The notes: a model not told the origin generated them from the letters alone. 64,000 nt of DNA from Rotaria socialis (GCA_905331475.1 CAJNYU010000835.1:124001-188000), one strand, 5' to 3'; counted from the stretch's first letter, positions 22,607 to 35,544 are shown. Program-made: numbers and translations.

Positions 22607-23385
22607 TAAAGAACTAATTATTTAGTGATTTCGTTTTTTTTCTAGGAAGATTTTCATTTCGTTTGATATAAACTATGATATACTTTAGACATGATCGATA
22701 CCAACCTGATTATTGTTTTTCGATTTACAAGATAACAAATCAGACAAAACTGACATTTATTTTATCATTATTATAAGCGGAGAAAAAAAATAGGCAATTA
22801 AATCTCTATCATCAAGATTTCTTCTCATAGAATTCAATTGACATTTGAATTAAAATATTCTATCGATTCCTATTGTTCATGACACTAAATTGATATTTAA
22901 CAAACAAATGTTTACCATTTGTTCTTACATGAAGGTGAAGCTCTAGAAAGTAAATACAGTAAAAATCCTATGGTCTGTTCAATAGGAATATAAATTCTAC
23001 TAAGACTACCGTTAGAACATTACTTAGTAGCTACAGGTAAAAATCGATGAAATCGAAAAAAGAAATTTGAGTAGACACTGCCTTCCTCAGTCAAATACGA
23101 TATCAAACTATGAGTCTCTTAATCGCTATTCAAATTTATCATTTATTTATCTTCAACGAAAGTTAAAAGAAAATATACATTTAAGGCATGTTATATAATA
23201 CTAATTTTTATAAAATACATAACAAAAGTTACTTTTCGTCGTCTCTTGACTAGATAAATACAGAGTTGAATAAAAAAAAAGAAAAGAAAAGTTTCATCTG
23301 ACAAAGTCAATTGTTGGAAGAATATTACTATATATGGAACGATTGCAAAGAAAATAAATCAATAATAAATTGACAAGAGAAAAAT
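22607..23385. other. Intergenic between convergent genes
   Basis: AT-rich 3' regions of the MBL-fold gene (plus) and HMCES (minus). No gene or repeat recognised. Confidence 0.45.
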
Positions 23386-24760
23386 CTATTCTTTAAATCG
23401 TTTTCTTGATGATTTTTTGTTTTTGAACATGTAATCTTCGATATTGCCTTGAGGACGTTTTATAGATGTCTTTTTTGGTGTTGTATTTTCTTCTTTTTTT
23501 ACTTTTAATTCTTCAAAATACTCTCTTGGTTCTCGTTTAACAACAAATGAATCGAGTGTATTTCGAATTGGAGCGCTGGCTTTACTAAAATAAATAAATA
23601 TATCAATTCAACCATAATCTTGTTACATACGTAATTTGATCCTGAGTAAATGGTCGGATATTGTTCACGTCATTTGTTTTTGTTGATCCTATATTTGGCA
23701 TTACACGATACATTTGAATATTGTTATGTGGTAAAAGTAATGGAAGAACCTATTTTTGAAATAAGCGATTATTTCTTAATCAAAAATTAGTCGAATACTT
23801 TTTCAGTATCATATCGACCAAAATCAAGCCATTGATCGATTTCTTGTTGCGTTGTTAAAATAGCCTAGTAATCAGCGATAATTTTTGTTTTTTTAAATAA
23901 TAATCACAATAGCATTTGTTTTCTTTTTGCTTACTGGCATTCGGATATGTACATTTAACATTTTTTCACTAGCATCAACCGTACACACCGAACATGAATA
24001 CAATGGATCACTCTATGCGAAAAATAACGCGCTAATATGTTTTTAATCAAGTATTTCTATTGAAACTATACCTCACAATATCGATTGACATCGAAAATGC
24101 CTGCCATGGCTAATAATGGCAATTTGCCTGGATTTTCTTTTTCGATTTTTTCAATAATTTGATCAGTATTTATATTCGGATACTGTTTTTCATGAATCAA
24201 TGGTTCGCTGTCATATATGAAGTATGGCGTTTTCAGCACGTTTTTTTTCCATTCAAAAAAGCTAAATAAAGCAAAACAGAACGTATAGAATAATAGAACG
24301 AAGGCATATTCGTGTCTACCCTTCAGCAAGTATGAGGCATCGTTTACCATTTCGTAATGGTACTTTAAATGTTGGCTTTTCGTCAATAGTTTCCACGCGA
24401 CAATTATTCAAAATAGGTTTATACTCATGCAAACTGCCTTTATGATAATTAGGAACCATTGACCAACGCATTGAACAAAGAACACGTGTCGCTGAATCTT
24501 CTGTTTCATCTAAATGTTTTGCTGAAATCAAGCATAAACTAGAATTGTGAAAGAAATTAAATTAGTCAAAGAAAATTAGTAATTTCTTGATCGCACCAAG
24601 TAGATGTTGGAGATATATTCCAACTAGATTGAAAAGGTTTCACTGACGACATTAAATCAATAAACGGCGGTAAAGTTAATTCTTTTGTTTGCGAGTTCAT
24701 ATAAGTCGATAGACGACGTACAACATCAGGAGCTAAACCACAAGCAAAACGTCCACACAT
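23386..24760 (-). CDS. HMCES: HMCES / SRAP-domain abasic-site DNA-protein cross-link protein
   Basis: Seven exons join in frame: 24760-24597, 24538-24320, 24261-24072, 24012-23935, 23864-23799, 23749-23631, 23584-23386, 344 aa. It begins MCGRF, so Cys2 is exposed after Met removal as the nucleophile that forms a thiazolidine link to abasic sites in single-stranded DNA. Other active-site motifs are present: NNCRVETI (Asn/Arg), GFFEW (Glu) and VHIRMPAIL (His). The basic tail has RNTLDSFVVKREP and QGNIEDYMF, both resembling PCNA-interacting (PIP) boxes, as in the vertebrate C-terminus, though imperfect. The role, known from the family, is to shield abasic sites at replication forks. An acceptor-like TTTTAG lies just upstream of the ATG. 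Confidence 0.92.
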
Positions 24761-25067
24761 ATTTCTTAATGTTCTAAAATTTTTCTCGAACAATTAAATT
24801 CTCATTATTTATTTATTCAAATGCAGCCAGAACAGAAAAACGAAAAAAAAGATGTTCAAATATATTTGCAATATTAGATAAAAAAAAAAGCGCACATTGT
24901 TGTCACGACTGATATATATATATATATACTTTATTTATTCTTAACGCATAGACGTACAAAAAAAAAGCAAAGCTGTTATTTCTTTTTTTTTATTATAAAT
25001 ACACAGAATAGACAGACATCATGAACAGAGAGAATAAATTGATAAATAAAAAGCATGATCATTTATA

Positions 25068-25531
25068 TTAAATAGATAAGCCAAAGACTGAAACGATTGC
25101 ATAAAGATGCTTATTTTCCCAACTAAAAATAAGAATCCAACAATAAATTAAATTAATAGATCAATAATAATAATTACCGAACTGTACAACTACCATCCGT
25201 TGTATTATCCCAATAACATGAACTAGCTGTATGTAGACCAGCTCCATTCTTTTGCATGATTACCTATGAACATAGAGAGACAGAGAAAGAGATTTTCTAA
25301 ACAAAACAAAGAATAATAATATTAATAACTTACTGCTTGCACAATATATTTAAATGGTTTACCCAATTTTGTAAGTTCGGTTAATACATGATCAACAATA
25401 TCAGCTGTCCATCGATTAACTTTATTATGTTGATAGGAATTTCCACCGATAATTCTTTCAATAGTATCTTTAATTATATTTGATACCTCATCAATAACAA
25501 ATGATGAATCTTCTCCACTTATCACTTCCAT
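25068..25531 (-). CDS. DYNLT1: Dynein light chain Tctex-type 1
   Basis: Three exons, 25531-25334, 25263-25178 and 25122-25068, give 112 residues, against 113 in human DYNLT1. Motifs are near identical to the family: [68 protein letters not shown] and the last exon [17 protein letters not shown]. It is a cargo-adaptor light chain of cytoplasmic dynein. The second exon alone runs into a stop after TVR; the 55-bp last exon restores the full length. A TTTCAG acceptor sits 4 bp before the ATG, consistent either with a 5' UTR intron or with spliced-leader addition. Confidence 0.93.
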
Positions 25532-26386
25532 CGATCTGAAACAAAGATAAAACTATATCTGAAAGAAAGAAAGAAGGAAGGAAGGAAAAAAACTTAAAAT
25601 AGCAACCACAAAGGTTCTTTATCTCGTTTATAGGAATCTTTTGAGGCGAACAGAAAGAAAAGGAAAATGATTCAAACAAGAAAGACACTTATCCTTTTAC
25701 TCGTGTGTTTTCTCCTTCTCCTACACCTACTTCTTCATTACTGTCATATTGGTATAGAAAAATAAAAAGACAGGAATCATAAAAAAAACCGAGAAATGTC
25801 TACGATAATTTACCTTGAAGAAGGCATAGCATCATATACAGAAAAAAAAATGAAGTGCGACATAACTCACAATATGATACACCCATAAAAAGCATGAAGG
25901 AAAGAAAAATAGAACTCATCATCGATATGATTTTTGATACAAAGGAAGCCATCGAGGACTAAGTTTTAAAAAAAAGAAGAGAAAAACCTAATATTTAATT
26001 TTGTCGACAATAAAAAAGAAGAAGAAAATTCATCTATTTGGTCGAGAATCGAATACCTCTGTACATAGACTTAAACATATAATTGAAAAGTATCAATATT
26101 TCTTTTACTTCTTGTTGCAACGATTCTAATCCTTTTGCCCTTTTTTTTCGATATAAAAATTCCAACGAGCACTTGTGATTAAACAACAAGAAAAATGTTG
26201 AAACATATATGTGACCGTTCGTCTCTTAACTCATTGTTCGTCTTTCTTTTCTTCTATTCTATCAATACTCCCTTCATTTGACCTCTTTGCTACCTCGTCG
26301 GTAAGATCGGATCACGAGGTAATAATGTACACTCGTCTGTTGATGTTGTCCAATTGATCATTGAGTTTTTTTTTCTTCTTGCTTTA

Positions 26387-26428
<42 letters not shown>

Positions 26429-27021
26429 ATTTGTCATTCAACATTTGAAGATCTACTTTTTTTTCTCACATTCACTATTAAGTGAACAATAAAATCTCCT
26501 ACTTAACTTATTTGAAATTTTATTCCTAATTTTAATACATTTTTGTATTCAAAGTCAAGTGAAAAAAAACTGTTTTACTAATTTTCTATCTTTTTTTTCA
26601 ATGGAAAAAATAGTAAAGATCATCTGTAAGCATCGAGAACGTAATACTTATTAATTGTATAATATGCTGTAATCGCTATAGACTCAAGTTTACATACAAA
26701 ATAAATAATCTCGTCATTTATCTTTCAATAAAAACTAGAAAAAAAGGGGAAAAATACATTCTGTCAACATTTAAAAAATATATTTTATGTATTTACACGT
26801 CGTCTAACAAAGGACTATCAGATATTCAGTTCTTCTCGGTTTTATCTGATTGGTAAAAAGAAAATATCAACGCTACAATCAACGTTTCGGAGAAATATTT
26901 CGCGTAAAGGTTAAAAACAAGATAATCAATGGTCCAATCAAAATCAATGGCCGGCTACAATTGAAACTTTTTAACGTTGTCACTTAGTTTTTCTTTTAGA
27001 AAATCTTGTTTTGGAAAAAAG
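25532..27021. other. Divergent intergenic region, low complexity
   Basis: Shared upstream region of DYNLT1 (minus) and OGFOD1 (plus). Purine-rich GAAA/GGAA tracts (about 25562-25590), many poly-A and poly-T runs, no coding signal. It ends in TTCTTTTAG at 26991-26999, an acceptor 22 bp before the OGFOD1 ATG. Confidence 0.5.
26386..26428. repeat. CT microsatellite
   Basis: Nearly pure (CT)n tract, interrupted by single TTs. Confidence 0.9.
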
Positions 27022-29483
27022 ATGTCATCAACAGAAAAAAAATCACTTTTAGTATCGATTAATCCAGTTTTTGCTGATATCGATTTGATTAATCATTTTC
27101 GAGATGCTTATACAAATCGATTACCGATTGATGAAAAAGGTTTGTGTACATATACATAAACTTTTATATTTTTTTAAAAATTTTCTTCAAGTTATGACAT
27201 TGGCACACGAACCATTCTCTCATTGTGTCATCGATGATTTCATTCTCGATAAAAATGTTGATCAATTCTGTAGTCAGCTAAGCAATGAACTCAGTAATAT
27301 CAAAATGAATCAAAAAAATAATGATTTATATAAATTTCAACAGGTTAATAAACGCAAAAGAAGACCAGTAACATATTTTACGATAATTAAAAATAAATTG
27401 TCTATTTATGTAGTCGGATGATTTGGCTAATGTGACATTACCAGCAATTCAACAGATCAAGTGGGTTTATTCGATATGTCGAACGATGCTATATTTCTAT
27501 TCGAATCCAGGCAATTTGTCTATGTAGATTTCAAGGATTGGCTTGCACAAGCAACTGATATTCGTTTAAGTGATAAAGTTGATATGACATGTTCGAAATA
27601 TGGATACTCAGGTATTATTTGTAACTGTTTTTTTCCCTAGTATCATGATCAATGCCTCAGTTTGTTTTTCATTGTAGATTATCTTTTATGCCATGATGAT
27701 GATATACACGGCACGATTGAAGGTCGTCGTATTGCTTTTATTTACTATCTTGTACCTGAAACTTGGAAGGTATCAGATGGTGGAGCATTAGATCTATTTG
27801 TTACCGATGGTTAATATAATTAGATTTTGGTTGAAAAGTATCTGTTTTCTTGTTTGCAATTATAGATGAAAATCAACCACATCAAATCGTGAAATCATTA
27901 TTACCAAAGCGAAATCGTTTAGCTTTCTTTGAAGTTACTGATAAATCTTATCATCAGGTAATTGAAAATAAGAAAGAAAGACATAAAAATTTTTGAAGTC
28001 TAAAACGATATTAAAATAATAATGTCTTTTTTCTAAGATAAGCATAGAATTCAACAATTTATTAGAAATTTTTGTTTTCAAAACTACTCTTATGTCTTTT
28101 ATTTGCATTAAAACAATTAAATTAGAGTCTCAACACAGCGATGAACTTTAGACTTTACTTATCATTTCTTCATCAATCCAATTAGGTAGCAGAAGTTTTG
28201 AATGACAAACAAGGTGCTCGTTTATCAATCAATGGTTGGCTTCATGGTCCGATTAATCCACGACCAGCACCCATTTTTGAATCATTACCTGCAACGAAAC
28301 CAGCATCAAAATTTCAACAGAATGATGTAACATTTAATTTATTTGTTTTTCTTTGATGAGGAATAAATCTGAACTAAGTAATACATTTCAGTTAGAGCGT
28401 ATTAATCAAACAATATCATCGATGTATCTCAAAGTTGAAACTCAATACGATGTTCAAATGGCCTTCCAAGAAAATTCCGAAACAAAACTATCAGAATTCT
28501 TTCGAGTAAATCAAAATAAGTCTTAAACATCGTTCGATTTTGATCTTTTTATAGAAAGATTATTTTCAAGCGATGATCAATGAATTAAAAGGTGATACCA
28601 TCCAATGGATACGACGTGGTCCTTACAATAAACGGTACTAAACTAAATTTTAAATGGAACAAAAAAATAGTATTTTGAATTTATTATTATTTAAAAGAAA
28701 CTATGATGTTGCTGATGTTACTTCTTTGCCATCGGCACTGAAAACACTCGTTGAGCTTTTTGGTTCTGAACCAATGTTCACTATTCTTGGATCACTTACT
28801 GGTTTAACATCAGAAAATGATGATGACGATGATGATGAGGAAGAAGAAAAAGTATATGAACCTTCACCTAAGAAAACTAAATCGAATACTACCGGTAGAA
28901 TATTTCATTTTTAATATTTTTTCTTGAGTCAAAACTTTTCCTTATTAAGTTGATACGGCTGCTTCGTCAAAATCTTCTACATCTGTACCTCGATGGTATT
29001 TTGAATTACGAAGATGGAAACATACATATTATAGTTTATCGTATGACACAGATAATAATGAAGAAAATAATAATTTTAATGATGATGATGATGACGACGA
29101 AGAAGAAAAGGATGGAACACTTGATATTATGCTTTTCTTGAATTATCAATCAGGTACTTATTTTGAAAAGAAGTATTTTATTTGTATGTAATTGATTTGT
29201 TTAGATGACATTGATGAAACAGAAGGTGGCGGTGATATTGTCTACACAATTAAGAATGAAGATGAAACAGTAGGAAACGATTTTGTTTTTTTATTAGAAA
29301 ATCTAAATTATAATGTTCTAGCTATTACGTGTGATTCCTGATAATAATAGTCTCAATTTGATCTACCGTGAAGATGATAATGTGCTAAAATTCAATAAAT
29401 ATATCAATCATCGACATGCAAATAACACCTTCTATGAATTTTGTGCATCTTATCTTGATTTAGATAAACTTAAAATCGATTGA
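27022..29483 (+). CDS. OGFOD1: OGFOD1/Tpa1-type prolyl hydroxylase of ribosomal protein uS12
   Basis: Thirteen exons read in frame (27022-27139, 27192-27343, 27414-27460, 27511-27611, 27678-27809, 27866-27957, 28186-28326, 28392-28505, 28555-28634, 28698-28894, 28950-29153, 29205-29269, 29322-29483), 534 aa against 542 in human. The N-terminal 2-oxoglutarate/Fe(II) oxygenase domain has EPFSHCVIDDF, the HxD iron pair in LLCHDDDIHG, RRIAFIYYLVPETW, the distal His in SYHQV and the 2OG-binding Arg in ARLSINGWLHGP. The second, degenerate oxygenase-like domain includes KDYFQAM, WIRRGPYNKR and FELRRWKHTYYSL. Two acidic runs (DDDDDDEEEEE type) lie between them. Known role: 3-hydroxylation of a uS12 proline, affecting translation accuracy and termination. 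First gene of a tight same-strand trio. Confidence 0.92.
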
Positions 29484-29566
29484 ATAAAAATAAAATAAAA
29501 TAAAAATAAAACAAGAATGAAAAATAAACTACCTAAACATGCATTCTTGTAGATTGTTGTCATTGA

Positions 29567-32491
29567 ATGGCTACTTGTGAAAATAGTTGTTCTACTGAAG
29601 ATGAAAATGATCATCAAATATTATCATCAAAGAGAATTATAACAATTTTATCAGACGATGAAGATCTAGAGATAAATAAGAACAATAAACGTCAACGTTC
29701 ACCATCGTTACCGAAACCTAAACCGCTACAATTAATGAATAAACAAACAATTAAATCTAATACGAGACAAACATCACTATCAATCATAAGAACTAACAGT
29801 GATAGTAATGGAAATGAAGAAAGAAAATGGAATTTGCAAACTATTTCTTCATCATCAAATGAAAACTCATCGAAACAAAAAAAGAAGAAAATAACACAAA
29901 CGGTAAATAAGAGCAATGATCGAAAAGCGTAGTGTGTCTGATAGAAATTAATTTTCAGTTCCTTCTGTCAAGTTTCTACTTGAACATTTCGTTTGAATCA
30001 TACTTGGACACCAGATTACTTTGAAACATTTGCCTAGATGTCAAATATATATATTCTAGATAACCTTTAACGTCCTATTATATCGTATCCCATTGCAAGA
30101 GTAACTTTTTATGAGTGAAAACGATGTAGCAAAAACATTCTTCACGTACATGTTACCTTCATGCAAAACGTAACTACAAAGTCCGAGACGAAGGTTTTAT
30201 TGTTTGAGTAAGAGATAAAATAATAACGATTTTAAATAAAAGACAGCATGTGCTATCATGATATGATACACTTAAGTAAAATCTCTTCATGTGTGAGATC
30301 ATACACATCGATATCTACCAAAACACAATCATTGATAGAAAAACCAAGTCATAGTCTAGTTTTATTCATCAACAAATCAATTTTGATGCATATTATTCTG
30401 TTTTAGAAATCTGTAACAGTAGCACAGTCAAGAACTTCAAGTACATTAATTCGAACAGTCTCTTCGCCATCTATTACAAAAAATGACATCAGCAATGATC
30501 CATCCCGAACAGTATCTTTTGATGGAGCTGTCATAAATGAAGAAGATGTTTTCTCTCAATGGAATGAGAAATCAAGCACTTCTTCGTCAACTAGTACGAA
30601 CACAACCCAATCGTCGTCAATTACCGTCAATAGTAAATCAATATGGAAAGAAATTTTTAGTAAATCAACCAAATCAAAACCAGTTGATGATGAATTAAAA
30701 CAAGAATGGTCTGCATTAGACAAAGATCAACCATCAAATCATTATCGATCTAATGCAGCACCAGTTGGTGTAAAAAGAGCATGTCCATTTTACAAAAAAA
30801 TATCCGGTAAAATGCAACTTTTCTTCTACTACGAGCAGTAAACTACTGAGTAAATTCAATTCATTGTAATCATCTGTCCATTATTAATTAATATAAATAA
30901 AAATGATACACTAATTAGATACTACGGAAATAAATAATTAGCTAATGAAGTTTCATTAGATATGAGTAAAAATAAGTAGCTACTATTTTTATGTAAATCC
31001 ATAAGAAAACACTTAACTTTATAGAATCAAATTCTATTCTCTATTAATGCATACGTAAAAAGAAGGATAAATGCAGCCATTATATAATTATACATATATT
31101 TAGGTACGGCATTTTGTATTGACGCATTTAATTTTGGTAACATCGATGGTATACAAGCATATTTCCTTTCACATTTTCATTCGGATCATTATGGTGGATT
31201 GAATAAAAAATTTTCCAATATGCTTTATTCCAATCAAGTCTGTAAATTTAATACTAACATCTTACCATCTAATTTCATTCATCGTTTATCAGATTACTTG
31301 TAACTTATGTAAAAGTGAATTAGGTATTCGCTCGGAAACTATGACCATTCTTCCTATGAATGAATTTATCAATGTTCATGGCATTGATGTAGCCCTTTTA
31401 GATGCAAATCAGTAAGAATATAATTAAGGTGAAAAATTCTAATAAGATTTCATTTTATTTTAGTTGTCCTGGTTCAAATATGTTTTTATTTCGATTTGCA
31501 AATGGTAGATTAATTTTACATACAGGAGACTTTCGAGCGGCACCAACTCTTTTTAAACATCCATTGATTCAACCTAAACAAATCGATACAGTTTATCTGG
31601 ATACAACGTATGTGTTTGCTTTCAAATATTCGTATTCTCTATTTCAATGTAATTTAGTTATTGTGATACTCGTTATCGTTTTCCGTCACAAGATGAAGTT
31701 ATAGAAAGTGCTGTTGGCTTAGTTTCAGATTCATTAAAAGAGAATGCCAGAACGTTAATCGCCATTGGAACATATCTTATTGGTAAAGAACGAATATTTC
31801 ATGGTAAATCATTGGTATCTATTGATAAAGTGTATATAACTGTTTTTTTCTTCTTTTTATTTAGCTATTGCAAAAGCTCTTGATTGTAAAATATTTGTTG
31901 AAACAAGAAAATTTCGCATACTAAATCAATTAGAAAATGATGACCTATCGAAACGTTTAACAAAAAATCCACATGAAACGAATGTTCATGTTGTTGGTAT
32001 GGGTTCTATTACTCAACCAGTAAGATTTGAATAAATACAAAACTAGTTCTATACTTTTGGCTTGTTATAATAAAAGATGTTACAAGCACACGTGGATAAA
32101 TATGCATTACGATATAATAAAATCATTGGAATAAAACCAACAGGTTGGACGACTCCTCGATCGACAGGCGGATCAAAACATTATTCAATTGAATCGAAAT
32201 CATCAAATATTACTGTCTATGGTTTGTTTGTTTGATCGATATTGCTGAATAATACATTGCTTTTATGATGAAAATATTTTAGGTTTTCCCTATAGTGAAC
32301 ATAGTTCTTTCGATGAATTAAAAGATTTTATTCAATATATTAAACCAAAAAGAATCATCCCAACGTATTTATAAAATAAAATTTCAGTTCTAATTCATCA
32401 ATTTTTTTTTCCATTTCATAGAGTTAATGTTGGACGTGCCGATTTACGTGACAAAATGAATGGCTATTTTCAACAATGGCTATCAACTTAG
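29567..32491 (+). CDS. DCLRE1A: DNA cross-link repair nuclease SNM1A (DCLRE1A)
   Basis: Ten exons (29567-29902, 30407-30806, 31104-31237, 31293-31411, 31464-31607, 31658-31803, 31865-32019, 32077-32221, 32283-32364, 32422-32491) encode 576 aa. The first 250 residues are disordered, Ser/Lys-rich and nuclear-looking (KKKKITQ), with no UBZ4 zinc finger that I can see. The C-terminal MBL/beta-CASP nuclease is complete: [28 protein letters not shown] (HxHxDH), [52 protein letters not shown]-like [19 protein letters not shown] and IIPTVNVG. It is a 5'-3' exonuclease for interstrand cross-link repair. Starts 83 bp after the OGFOD1 stop, with TTCTTGTAG 14-22 bp before the ATG. Introns 1 (504 bp) and 2 (297 bp) are long for the neighbourhood. 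Confidence 0.93.
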
Positions 32492-32585
32492 GATTTATTT
32501 TTTTGTATTTTATCAGATAAATATTTTTATTGTACACTTAAAAACATATCAGACACAAATGATTGAATAAACAATATTCATTTTT

Positions 32586-32606
32586 CTCTATTTTTCTTCT
32601 TCTCAG
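32586..32606 (+). promoter_or_regulatory. Likely spliced-leader acceptor of the gluconokinase gene
   Basis: A pyrimidine tract (TCTATTTTTCTTCTTCTCAG) ends in CAG directly against the ATG at 32607. With only 115 bp since the SNM1A stop there is little room for a promoter, so trans-splicing of a downstream operon gene is a reasonable reading. A short cis-spliced leader is the alternative. Confidence 0.5.
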
Positions 32607-33152
32607 ATGACTATTATTATCATCGGAGGTGTTACAGCTGTTGGTAAAACAACGACAGCTAAGAAATTAAAAGATTTATATAATTGGGATTATGTAGAAG
32701 GAGATCAATATCATCCGAAGTCAAACATTGCTAAAATGCAAGCGGGTATACCATTAACAGATGAAGATCGTCTTCCTTGGCTAATACTTCTACATGAAAC
32801 ATTAACAAATTATTTAACCACCAATAAAAGTTGTATTATAACATGTTCAGCTTTAAAATCGCATTATCGACAAATATTATTAACTGGTTCATCAGATCCT
32901 AACGTTAAAGTAAAAATATCAACAGAAAATGTTTATATTATTATATTAACATTGTCAAAAGACACTCTACATGATCGCTTGCTTCAAAGACAGAAGTCAC
33001 ATTTTATGAATCCTTCATTGTTAGACTCACAACTTCAAACTCTTCAATTGCCTGCAACTCAGACAGATGAACCTTATACATATATTATTAACTGTGATAA
33101 TCATTCACAAAATGAAATTATTAATGAAATTCAACAGATTATAAAGCAGTGA
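32607..33152 (+). CDS. IDNK: Gluconokinase
   Basis: Intronless, 181 residues. P-loop GGVTAVGKTTTAKKL (the usual family form is GVSGSGKST, so the loop here is atypical but keeps GKT), then GDQYHP (family DDYHP), KMQAGIPLTDEDRLPWL, CSALKSHYRQIL, and RLLQRQKSHFMNPSLLDSQLQTLQ (family R..HFMPP.LL.SQF.TLE). All conserved blocks and the length match IDNK. It phosphorylates D-gluconate to 6-phosphogluconate, feeding the pentose phosphate pathway. Third gene of the compact OGFOD1-SNM1A-gluconokinase run. Confidence 0.93.
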   Translation: MTIIIIGGVTAVGKTTTAKKLKDLYNWDYVEGDQYHPKSNIAKMQAGIPLTDEDRLPWLILLHETLTNYLTTNKSCIITCSALKSHYRQILLTGSSDPNVKVKISTENVYIIILTLSKDTLHDRLLQRQKSHFMNPSLLDSQLQTLQLPATQTDEPYTYIINCDNHSQNEIINEIQQIIKQ

Positions 33153-33390
33153 AGACTGTTTTTAAATGATTTTATTTTTCGACATGCATTCATCGTTCAG
33201 AAATAGGAAATTTTTTCGCAGAATGTTGTGAATTTCATCGCTTTGACTGTAGATCTAATTACAATGAATTTAGTTTTTAAAAAATGTTGATTATTTATTC
33301 GATGCTTTAATTGATTCCATTCCATTATTAGAAAATATCGAGAATATATTAAGTAAATTATTAAATTCAAAGAAAGAAAAGGTTATTTTA

Positions 33391-35544
33391 TTAATCCTCT
33401 TCATCAAGAGCTCCTAGTCTAATATGTTGTGCTCGAATTTTTACTCGTTTGGGCGATCCTGGCGAATCATCGTATGAACTATGATGGCCAGGAGATGCGT
33501 TGATTTGTTTCGAACTAGGATATATTGGGGCAACATCCGATGTAATAGTAATAGAGCTATCACTTCGACTTGATAAACGAAATCCATCACTATCCAACGA
33601 ATGCCGCATAAATGTTATTAATTTTTTCTTGAAACCAACGTATCCAATGAAACCAATGAAAAGAGAAAACATAACAGTAGCGGAAATCCATAACCATCTT
33701 CGAGATTTAGCTTCTGATGAATGAGATGCTTTTGAAATTGGCCATGGTAATGTTGATGTTGTCTTCGATGCTATAGATTTTGATGATAATGCTGTTGATG
33801 TTATCGTACTTTCTATTCGAGTAATAGGTTCTGCTATGACAAAATGACGATTCGGAGGTTTCAGGAAGCTGCGGTTACTACTGGCATGTGCACATTCATC
33901 GTCTTTGGAAAAAAGAACGAAATCATTTTTATAATCAAACATGAAAAATAAAAGCTATGAAAATGTTTATGATCACTGAAACGTAAGCTATGGATACACG
34001 AATTTCATATTTGGAATCTTTGGTACTATTTATTACAACATACCAGTGCCAATAACTTGGATTGAGAAACATTTAATTTCTGTTGATGGTAATTTACGAC
34101 TGAATTCACCGACAAAGCATATTTGATATTTTTCACATAGATCTGGTGAACATTGAAATATAACTTCAATACCTCCATTAGCTGAAACGACAGGTTGATT
34201 ATTTGTACATAATGTCGTCAATTCAGTTATTGTTTGATCTTGAGGTTCAATTAAAAGACAATTAGGATTAAGATTGACAGTGAGATTAACTGATTGTTTT
34301 ATTTTAATCGTCGATATATTAGAATGATCTGCTTTATTTTCAACAACGATTTCTGGCTGCACATTACAAATAATATCTTTTAAAACATGTATTTGAATAC
34401 TAATTAAAGAACGCGAAAGTATTTGATTGTTATTACGATCCATTAGCCAAAATTGACCGAATTGTTTACCGAGTCGATTCGTTTGATAAGTCAATTTACA
34501 ATTGGCATCAGCATGAACCGTTAAAAATCCGCCTAGATCATCTTTAAATCGTTCACATACTATTTCATCATCTAATTTAGATGAAACAAGAATTATTGAT
34601 TCAATAATAAAAAGGCAACGAGAATTATTTAACTATCAGCATCGAAGACATATATTTTTATGTCTCTTGGTTCATTGAAATCAACATAATAAGATGCTGG
34701 AATATGTGGATAAGGCGATGAATTTATTCGATTTAGTTTGGTTTCAATAGATAATTCAAGATGAAAATTTTTCACTGTCGAATTTGCCCAACAACAAGAA
34801 GACTAACAAAAAAAGATGTCATAAACAGCTATTTTAAAATTACTACGGTCTAAATTTGTTTTTCTATAAAAAATAACTAGTGGAAAAATGTTTTGTCCAA
34901 GTGCAGAGAATGAAATTGACTGCTGAGCATCTATAATTAAAACTGGAATAGTGTTATTTTTCTTAAATATGTCTTTCAATAAAAAAGGCATGTTGAATTA
35001 TGAGTTTCGTAAGAAACGAAATGAACACTATGTAAATTTATGTACGTACATAACGAAGCTGAATTGGTTTATATTTTTCAAAAATTAATAAAAATTGACG
35101 TCGTAATATCGAATAACCATTATTTTGATTAGCACTTTCACAATAGGCCCAAGTTTTTTCTTGAAAATGTTTACACGCACGATTATGAGAATCACTCATA
35201 CATTCAATATTGTAGAAATATTTATTTCGTTTGATTGACTCTGTTTCATACCATAGATATCGATGATTGATTTCATCGTAAGGAACTGATTCACCAATGA
35301 AATATACAATCATATGTTCATTAATTTGTTCTGGTGTGCAAATAAAATAATGGTCCGACATATGAAAACGTATTTCAACTACAATTGATTCATACGAGTT
35401 ATGATTAATAGGTTGCTCAATATGTCGATAAGTAAATGAACCACCGAGAAAATGAGAAGCTCTTGTTAGTGAAAAAAGAAGAAAAACTACTATTAAAAAA
35501 AACTGAAAAATCATCTTGTTAAACAAATTAGAAAAAATGATCAT
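33391..35544 (-). CDS. Single-pass surface protein of unknown family
   Basis: Minus-strand exons 35544-35050, 34802-34634, 34571-34057 and 33954-33391 join in one frame, about 580 aa. The signal peptide is MIFQFFLIVVFLLFSLTRA (either ATG 35544 or the in-frame ATG 35514 may be used), and the mature chain opens SHFLGGSFTYRHI, a form seen in various secreted beta-sandwich proteins. The ectodomain is Cys-rich with several N-glycosylation sites. A Ser/Thr stalk precedes one membrane segment (WLWISATVMFSLFIGFIGYV) and a cytoplasmic tail with Ser/Pro clusters (SPGHHSSYDDSPGSPKR). The last junction is the weakest: it needs the donor CAA|GTTATT, while the nearer GTATGT donor is out of phase. If wrong, 33391-33942 could be a separate gene. 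Function unknown; receptor or adhesion is a guess. Confidence 0.65.

Noticed and set aside
34803..34991. Minus-strand 62-residue frame
   Set aside because: It lies in the intron between two exons of the surface-protein gene and has no features of its own.
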